NCBI GenBank assembly: GCA_023411575.1
Contig: JAEYOP010000040.1
Span: forward strand, 124,001 to 188,000
Length of the DNA: 64,000 nucleotides
Direction of reading: 5' to 3'
DNA from: Bacillota bacterium
GTDB lineage: Bacteria > Bacillota > Clostridia > Acetivibrionales > DTU013
In this document: piece after piece, positions 59,182 to 64,000 of the stretch
How the letters are laid out: the number at the start of each line of letters is the position of its first letter
Numbering within the stretch: position 1 is the stretch's first letter
The notes under the pieces: generated by a model
Told to the model about the DNA's origin: nothing
The model's database searches: none
Seen by the model: only the letters and a program-made list of their open reading frames with translations
Program-made: the position numbers and the translations under genes

Positions 59182-60438
59182 ATGGTCTCGTTTCATGAAT
59201 TATACGAAAGGCTGCTGAAGGCCTCATTGAAGGATAAAGTACCGGAGGAGCTGGCAAAAATCCGTCAGGAGCCCTTTGATCCGCACCACCTGGACTGTCT
59301 CCTTCACCCGGAACGGCATCCGCCCGTCATACGGATCGGAGACTGCACCTGCCCGGAGGATGAAAGAGCCGCCTGCGCCTGTGCGGGTAAATGCCTGTTT
59401 GACGCCATGTTTCACGATGAAGGCGGCAATATCTCCGTAAAGCCGGAAGCCTGTATCGGATGCGGGGATTGCATCGAGAACTGCCGCGCCAAAAAGCTGA
59501 CGGAAAGCAAAGAGAGCCTGCCGGCCCTCGCGGCGGTTTATCATACGGATTCCCCGGTATATGCCATGATCGCGCCTGCTTTTGTCAACCAGTTTACCGG
59601 CGATGTGACGCCGGGCAGGCTGCGGACCGCCTTCAAGCAGCTCGGCTTCACCGGGATGGTGGAGGTGGCGCTGTTTGCCGATGTTCTCACCCTGAAGGAA
59701 GCCCTTGAATTCGACCGAACCATTGTGGACGAAAAGGATTTTCAGTTGACCAGCTGCTGCTGTCCCATGTGGATCGCCCTGATCCGCAAAATTTATCACG
59801 ACCTGGTGCCCCATGTCCCCGGCTCGGTTTCCCCCATGGTGGCCTGCGGCCGGTCCATCAAGACGCTGCATCCGGACGCCGTCACGGTGTTTATCGGACC
59901 GTGCATCGCCAAAAAGGCGGAGGCGCGGGAAAAGGACATCGCGGACGCTGTGGACCATGTGCTCACGTTCCAGGAGATGCGGGATATTTTTGATTTTGCC
60001 GGAATCAATCCCGCCGAACTGCCGGAGGACGAGCGGGACCATTCCTCCCGGACGGGCCGCATTTACGCCACGACGGGCGGCGTCAGCGAGGCGGTCCGGG
60101 ATACGGTGAACCGGCTGAATCCGAACCGCCGGATCACCGTGCACACGGCCCAGGGCGACGGTATGCCCGCCTGCAAAGCCATGCTGAACGATATTTTAAG
60201 CGGGCGGATCACGGCGAATTTTTACGAAGGCATGGGCTGTGTCAATGGCTGTGTCGGCGGCCCCAGGGTATTGATCCCGAAGGAGGAGGGCCGGAAAAAC
60301 GTGTATCTGTACGGCAACGAGGCGGCCTACCCGACGCCGATTGACAACCCTTACGTGATAGAGCTGCTGCACCGTCTCGGCTTTGATACCGTCGAAAGCC
60401 TGCTCGAACAAAGCGATCTCTTTACGCGAAGATTTTAA
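59182..60438 (+). CDS. Non-group-A [FeFe]-hydrogenase-like protein
   Basis: A 418-residue protein. N-terminal Cys motifs (Cys55/57/65/67/71) and CIGCGDCIENC (91-101) form a ferredoxin-like region. The H-cluster domain has TSCCCPMW (Cys192-194), GPCIAKK (Cys241) and GMGCVNGCVGGP (Cys353/357). The third motif replaces the usual ACPGGC and the first has three cysteines, features of the group B/D-like branch. Active-site cysteines are present, so some H2 chemistry or H2 sensing is possible. It lacks the PAS and kinase parts of classical H2 sensors. It ends overlapping the next gene's stop by 4 bases, convergently. Confidence 0.88.
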   Translation: MVSFHELYERLLKASLKDKVPEELAKIRQEPFDPHHLDCLLHPERHPPVIRIGDCTCPEDERAACACAGKCLFDAMFHDEGGNISVKPEACIGCGDCIENCRAKKLTESKESLPALAAVYHTDSPVYAMIAPAFVNQFTGDVTPGRLRTAFKQLGFTGMVEVALFADVLTLKEALEFDRTIVDEKDFQLTSCCCPMWIALIRKIYHDLVPHVPGSVSPMVACGRSIKTLHPDAVTVFIGPCIAKKAEAREKDIADAVDHVLTFQEMRDIFDFAGINPAELPEDERDHSSRTGRIYATTGGVSEAVRDTVNRLNPNRRITVHTAQGDGMPACKAMLNDILSGRITANFYEGMGCVNGCVGGPRVLIPKEEGRKNVYLYGNEAAYPTPIDNPYVIELLHRLGFDTVESLLEQSDLFTRRF

Positions 60439-61427
60439 TCGGCAGCTTCAAACTGCCCTGAGGATACAATCCGGTGCTTTTTGACAGCCCGGAAGCTCAA
60501 ATAGTCCGGATGATCCGTCTTCCTTTTATCGAACACGCCCCCATGATAGACAATAATATACGCCCGCTCGGTATTATTTCGCGTTGTTTCCGATGTCCAA
60601 TAGTAAATGACCTTTGAATTGGGTTTCCAGATAGGGGTTTCCTTATCCGGCACTATCCTGTATTTTGCTTTCATCTTATCAGTAAGCAGGACGCCTCCGG
60701 CGTTTTCATTATGTAAAGTCATTGACCGCACAGCCTCCTCAACCGTTGGGAGCCGCCAGATATTCTGCTCCGTATCCATGATTCTGGTTCCGTCTTCCGA
60801 CAGGTATCTGCAAATGTTGTTCGCTTCTTCCCAGGAGATTCCCCTGTCAGGCCATCCCGGGCCTTCAGGCGCCCATGCCAGAGTCACTCCGTTCCCTTCA
60901 ACAATTCTCATACCGAAATCAGAATCGTTCGTTCTTTGAGATACTTTAATTCCCTGCGGAATAGAAATAGCCAGTATGATTGCCATCGGAACCGCCAGAA
61001 CCAGGCAATACGCCAGTTTCTTCGGCTTAGGATCGCCATAGAAATAAATGAGGCCAAGAATGGCTAAAGGAACCACTATAAGCAGTCCAACGGCACTGAA
61101 AATGGCGCCGGAAAAAAAGAACATACAAAAAACTCCTGCTGCAAAATGAAGCAATAAGCCGGGCCATTTCCACTTTAATGCGATAAACGCGAGCAAAATA
61201 AAGGAAAATGTAAACAATAAATATTGCGTTATAAACAGAATAAGATTGTCCGCTATTGAGGTTGAATACCAGCCTTCATGAAAATTCTCGTTTGCCCCCC
61301 AGTATGCCCAAAAGCCCGCAATAATCAAGGTCGATACTACTCCGATCCAACCTAGAATATTCTCTTTGCGGTTCATTTTCGCCGCTATGACCACATCTTT
61401 GCCCGGCAGATTGTTTTCTTCAGCCAT
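60435..61427 (-). CDS. Membrane protein with DUF1566/Lcl-like C-terminal domain
   Basis: A 330-residue protein with about five membrane segments in residues 20-165, then an extracytoplasmic domain. The latter has WEEANNICRYLSEDG, IWRLPTVEEAVRSM and YYWTSETTRNN, the pattern of DUF1566/Lcl C-type lectin-like domains that in other proteins bind surface ligands. ATG 61427 follows GGTGA; a GTG at 61436 is the alternative. Its stop overlaps that of the hydrogenase-like gene. Function unknown. Confidence 0.75.
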   Translation of the reverse strand: MAEENNLPGKDVVIAAKMNRKENILGWIGVVSTLIIAGFWAYWGANENFHEGWYSTSIADNLILFITQYLLFTFSFILLAFIALKWKWPGLLLHFAAGVFCMFFFSGAIFSAVGLLIVVPLAILGLIYFYGDPKPKKLAYCLVLAVPMAIILAISIPQGIKVSQRTNDSDFGMRIVEGNGVTLAWAPEGPGWPDRGISWEEANNICRYLSEDGTRIMDTEQNIWRLPTVEEAVRSMTLHNENAGGVLLTDKMKAKYRIVPDKETPIWKPNSKVIYYWTSETTRNNTERAYIIVYHGGVFDKRKTDHPDYLSFRAVKKHRIVSSGQFEAAD

Positions 61428-61582
61428 ATAATTCACCGCTCTGCTTCAGCTCCTTTGGCCCTCTTGCAGTTGTCCATAAAAGCCCTTTCCGATTCTCCTT
61501 CATCCATTCCTTCATTGCTCTGACCTTGCTATCCCAAGTAAGCCGCTTCCGCTCGCTGTTTCACAGCTCGTTCCCCAAGAAA

Positions 61583-61588
61583 ATTATA
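61583..61588 (-). promoter_or_regulatory. Possible -10 of the DUF1566-like gene
   Basis: TATAAT on the minus strand with only a weak TTTTGT at the -35 position. It implies a leader of about 150 bases, which contains a 31-codon reading frame (see findings). Confidence 0.45.
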
Positions 61589-61604
61589 CCATGAAAGGGC
61601 ATGA

Positions 61605-61641
61605 AACAAAAATAGGACTGTGAGCATTCAATCACAGTCCT
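61605..61641 (-). terminator. Rho-independent terminator of the lipoprotein gene
   Basis: AGGACTGTGA (61614-61623) pairs with 61632-61641 over an 8-base loop and is followed on the minus strand by TTTTTG. It lies 38 bases after the stop. Confidence 0.92.
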
Positions 61642-61679
61642 GTTGTTCACAAATATGGTTCGATTTCAACAACTCCCGG

Positions 61680-62273
61680 CTATTGGGCCATTTCCTGCTT
61701 GCCGGTTATTTTGCTTGTTGAATCCGCCGAGAAGGTGCTCTTGGCTTCCTCCGTCGTAAAATAGACATTTCCCTCCACCGTCGTATCCACAAGCTTAAAG
61801 TTCTTTACGGAAACATAGAGGTCCCCTTTGAAGGTCCCGTGCTGGATGCTGCCCTCAGGGCTTTTAACGGTGAACTTCGGCGCCGTCAGCGTATACCTGG
61901 CGGTTATGTTCCGGTTTTCATCCTGCGAGTAGAGAGCGACCTTCCGCTGGATGATATCCTTGCCGGCATCGTCCTTCTTCCCGTTTTTAAATTCGCCGTC
62001 CAGCGTAATATCCTTGTCTATCGTAAGATCCTTTGTCAGGCAAATGATCCATGTGCCGCTGCTGCTGATCGCCTTCTCGAAGGCTGTCGCGTCATTTACA
62101 ATGGAAGCGGAAGATACGGCGTCCGGCGAAGTAGTGGTGGCCGGCGTGGTGGTGGCCTGTGCCGTCGTTGTCGGCGTGGTGGTCGTGGTTCCGTTCTGCG
62201 CATTTTGCTGGGCGCATCCGGTCAGCAAGGCAATAAGGAGCGTGAATATCAGTAATATGCTTTTCCCTTTCAT
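61680..62273 (-). CDS. Secreted lipoprotein with Thr-rich linker
   Basis: A 197-residue protein with a lipoprotein signal peptide and lipobox LLTGC (Cys20). A Thr/Pro/Ala-rich spacer (residues of about 27-52) leads to a beta-rich domain with regularly spaced short strands (TLDGEFKNGKK, KFTVKSPEGSIQHGTFKGDLYVSVKNFKLVDTTVEG), which resembles a small right-handed beta-helix of the polymer-binding type. ATG 62273 follows AGGAGG. It has its own terminator. Function unknown; surface attachment is certain from the lipobox. Confidence 0.82.
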   Translation of the reverse strand: MKGKSILLIFTLLIALLTGCAQQNAQNGTTTTTPTTTAQATTTPATTTSPDAVSSASIVNDATAFEKAISSSGTWIICLTKDLTIDKDITLDGEFKNGKKDDAGKDIIQRKVALYSQDENRNITARYTLTAPKFTVKSPEGSIQHGTFKGDLYVSVKNFKLVDTTVEGNVYFTTEEAKSTFSADSTSKITGKQEMAQ

Positions 62274-62353
62274 CTGGAAATCCTCCTGAATACTAAGTGC
62301 TTTTGCCATATTAGTATAACCAAAAGCAAAAAAATCATAAAGGATGCAAACAA

Positions 62354-63238
62354 TTATATGCCCTGTATTACGCCTTTTACCAATGCCATATCGCATTCAA
62401 AAGTAGACCCTCCCAAATGCGGCGTAAGGACTACATTCTCCCTGGAAGTCAACTCTGTGTCCTGAGCTGCCGCCTCATTCCAGAATACATCCATTGCCGC
62501 AGCTGCAATTATTCCTTCCTTCAGCGCTTCCATAAATGAAATTTCGTCAATAATACCTGCTCTTGCAGTATTCACGAATACGCAGCCTTTTTTCAGCATT
62601 TTGAACTGCAATTCCCCGAATGCTCCTTTTGTTTTTTCATTTAACGGAATCAATACACAAAAATAATCCGACTGCGGCAGCATATCCTCCAGGGTACTAA
62701 AAGAAATCCCCAGTTTTTTCTCTTGTTCTGAAGTCATAGGGTTTAGATCATTATATAAAATCCTCATACCGAAACCCGACAGCAATCCGGCAAGTTCCGC
62801 CCCTATTTGCCCCATTCCCCATATGCCGATTGTTTTATTTTGAAAATCCGAGCCCGAATACTTTACTTTCAAATCATGGTGGCTATTCCAGTGTCCTTCC
62901 CGGATAGCCCTGTCAGCCGGTACAATGTTCCTTGCTGCGGTCATCATGAGTGCAAGAGTGTGTTCTGCAACCGTCCTCCACAAGCTCTTGGCAAGTGTAA
63001 GCAATATTTTTCTTTCTGACGCCCATTGCCCGGCCAAATCATTGCAAGAGTGGCAGCCGATTGCTTTAAGCTTGTGAGTATTCTCACTATACATCCATTC
63101 TTCCGGTACGCCGTAAACAATTGCAGCGGAAGCATCCCGCAATCTGGATTCGTCCAATGTAATCTCATAATCCTTTTCTAGTTCCGCATACGCGCCGGGA
63201 TGCATGGAAATGCCCACATAGCATATTGGTTTAGACAT
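62354..63238 (-). CDS. D-isomer specific 2-hydroxyacid dehydrogenase family protein
   Basis: A 294-residue NAD(P)-dependent dehydrogenase. NKTIGIWGMGQIGAELA (about residues 134-150) is the nucleotide site. Catalytic residues are in NTARAGIID (Arg), FWNEAA (Glu) and TPHLGG (His). The protein ends about 20 residues after the catalytic His, near the short end of the family range. It is 26 bases downstream of the partial glycoside-hydrolase-like gene and probably co-transcribed with it. Substrate unknown; a sugar-acid or 2-keto-acid is plausible. Confidence 0.88.
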   Translation of the reverse strand: MSKPICYVGISMHPGAYAELEKDYEITLDESRLRDASAAIVYGVPEEWMYSENTHKLKAIGCHSCNDLAGQWASERKILLTLAKSLWRTVAEHTLALMMTAARNIVPADRAIREGHWNSHHDLKVKYSGSDFQNKTIGIWGMGQIGAELAGLLSGFGMRILYNDLNPMTSEQEKKLGISFSTLEDMLPQSDYFCVLIPLNEKTKGAFGELQFKMLKKGCVFVNTARAGIIDEISFMEALKEGIIAAAAMDVFWNEAAAQDTELTSRENVVLTPHLGGSTFECDMALVKGVIQGI

Positions 63239-63264
63239 AGAATCCCCTTTCTTTAATAACCGGT

Positions 63265-64000
63265 TTATATGAATGGGTGCCGGATAACGCTTAAATGGGT
63301 ATAGATGGTACGGGTATAGCCGGTTTCAACCAGGATGGGCGGTTTTGAATAATCCCCCCATGACAGCTCGGGAAAATTGACCTCGCTATTGACGATAAAG
63401 TTCACATTTTCCTTATATAACGGATTTAGAATGATAAAGTGGTCAATATTCACATAGCAGTTCGACGAGCCCTTCGCCTTCTCCCCGGTCACCTCAATGT
63501 ATAGCGTATGTTCCCCGGGCTCCAGATCGTCAATGGCGAATACCGTTCGCCGATAATCCTTCTCATAGCCCCTGGGGACACCTGGTCCAAGCAGAATCCC
63601 CAAAGAAACCGGTTCCTCCGCCAGCCTGCCGTCAACGGAAACCCTGGCGGTCCCGCAAATGATGTCAAGGGAGGATACCCAACAGATCCCTGTCCCGTGA
63701 AATGTTATTTTAGCCGTATCTCCAGCTGTCCGTGACCAGGTTTCGGTACCATTCAGGCTGCGGAATTGGGTATCCCGGCGAATCCAGGAACCTGCATAAC
63801 AAATTCTCGGATCCCGGTCGTCCACAATACAGCAAGGTTGAGGACACAATTCCATACGGACAGAGTCGGTACCGTCGGACAAGGCTGAAAAGGCGGGCCC
63901 TGTTCCTCCCGCCGACAGATGGGCCTTCAAAATCGAAAATTTAGAGCTGCGGAAATCCTCCGTCCCCCTGTGACCGACATCAAACAGACCAAACATAGCG
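63265..64000 (-). CDS. C-terminal part of a probable glycoside hydrolase (runs off right edge)
   Basis: The frame is open to the window end, so the 5' part lies beyond base 64000; the first ATG inside is at 63996 but looks internal. The segment YGLF-like GLFDVGHRGTEDFRSSKFSI resembles the end of a GH2- or GH42-like catalytic barrel. After it comes a beta-sandwich region (ITFHGTGICWVSS, ARVSVDG, DDLEPGEHTLYIEVTGEK) typical of carbohydrate-binding modules. The final 50 residues are beta-rich. No catalytic residues are visible here. Family assignment is tentative. Confidence 0.55.
   Translation of the reverse strand, partial: AMFGLFDVGHRGTEDFRSSKFSILKAHLSAGGTGPAFSALSDGTDSVRMELCPQPCCIVDDRDPRICYAGSWIRRDTQFRSLNGTETWSRTAGDTAKITFHGTGICWVSSLDIICGTARVSVDGRLAEEPVSLGILLGPGVPRGYEKDYRRTVFAIDDLEPGEHTLYIEVTGEKAKGSSNCYVNIDHFIILNPLYKENVNFIVNSEVNFPELSWGDYSKPPILVETGYTRTIYTHLSVIRHPFI

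Overview
The window reads as the chromosome of a saccharolytic anaerobic Clostridia-type Firmicute. The signs are two different [FeFe]-hydrogenase genes, S-layer-homology (SLH) surface proteins, a YesM/YesN two-component system next to a sugar ABC transporter, a phosphoketolase, Gram-positive capsule genes of the CpsB/Wzz/CpsD type, and AGGAGG-like ribosome binding sites. Most of it is moderately GC-rich. The stretches around 42-46 kb, 55.5-57 kb and 60-63 kb are visibly more AT-rich and may be acquired. I saw no rRNA, tRNA, CRISPR array, transposase or phage gene. Exact species and gene identities cannot be fixed without database searches.

Region 1 (1-20.0 kb, all minus strand, so the 5' end is at the right) is a large exopolysaccharide locus. 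In transcription order it has: CpsB-type phosphatase, undecaprenyl-phosphate sugar transferase, nucleotide-sugar dehydrogenase, an SLH-like surface protein, Wzz-like protein, a degenerate CpsD, a DUF2334 deacetylase-like protein, a beta-helix protein, a MurJ/Wzx-like flippase, a GT4, two hexapeptide acyltransferases, an acyl carrier protein, a PP-loop amidotransferase, an AMP-forming acyl ligase, an AsnB-like amidotransferase, and two more glycosyltransferases, the last running off the left edge. The ligase/carrier/amidotransferase block suggests that the sugar carries an acyl, aminoacyl or amidine decoration. No polymerase (Wzy) lies inside the window.

Region 2 (20.1-24.8 kb) is one very large SLH protein with bacterial Ig-like repeats and a CE4 deacetylase domain. 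Region 3 (25-37.4 kb) is a carbohydrate-use locus: a substrate-binding protein, two permeases, a GH94-like phosphorylase and a GH29 alpha-L-fucosidase form one operon ending in a terminator. Upstream, a YesM kinase, a YesN regulator and a second binding protein form a separate sensing operon with its own terminator.

Region 4 (37.4-41.4 kb, plus strand) holds a 1145-residue fusion of a GltD-like NAD(P)H:flavin module with a complete [FeFe]-hydrogenase. Region 5 (41.4-46.1 kb) is a mixed set: a prenyltransferase/terpene-cyclase-like repeat protein, a duplicated YcxB-like membrane protein, a ketopantoate-reductase-like enzyme and an SDR epimerase. Region 6 (46-58.6 kb, minus) has a heterodimeric ABC exporter, an orphan histidine kinase, phosphoketolase, a small CD3324/Mor-like regulator with a nucleotidyltransferase-like partner, a DUF4143 ATPase, a DUF1846 protein and a fibronectin-III gene remnant. 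Region 7 (58.7-64 kb) has YjbQ and a second, non-canonical [FeFe]-hydrogenase-like protein, then a membrane protein, a lipoprotein, a hydroxyacid dehydrogenase and the C-terminal end of what may be a glycoside hydrolase cut by the right edge.

No intergenic gap exceeds 300 bases. The longest (42281-42563, 43713-43999, 51259-51522 and 61428-61679) are described as features or findings.
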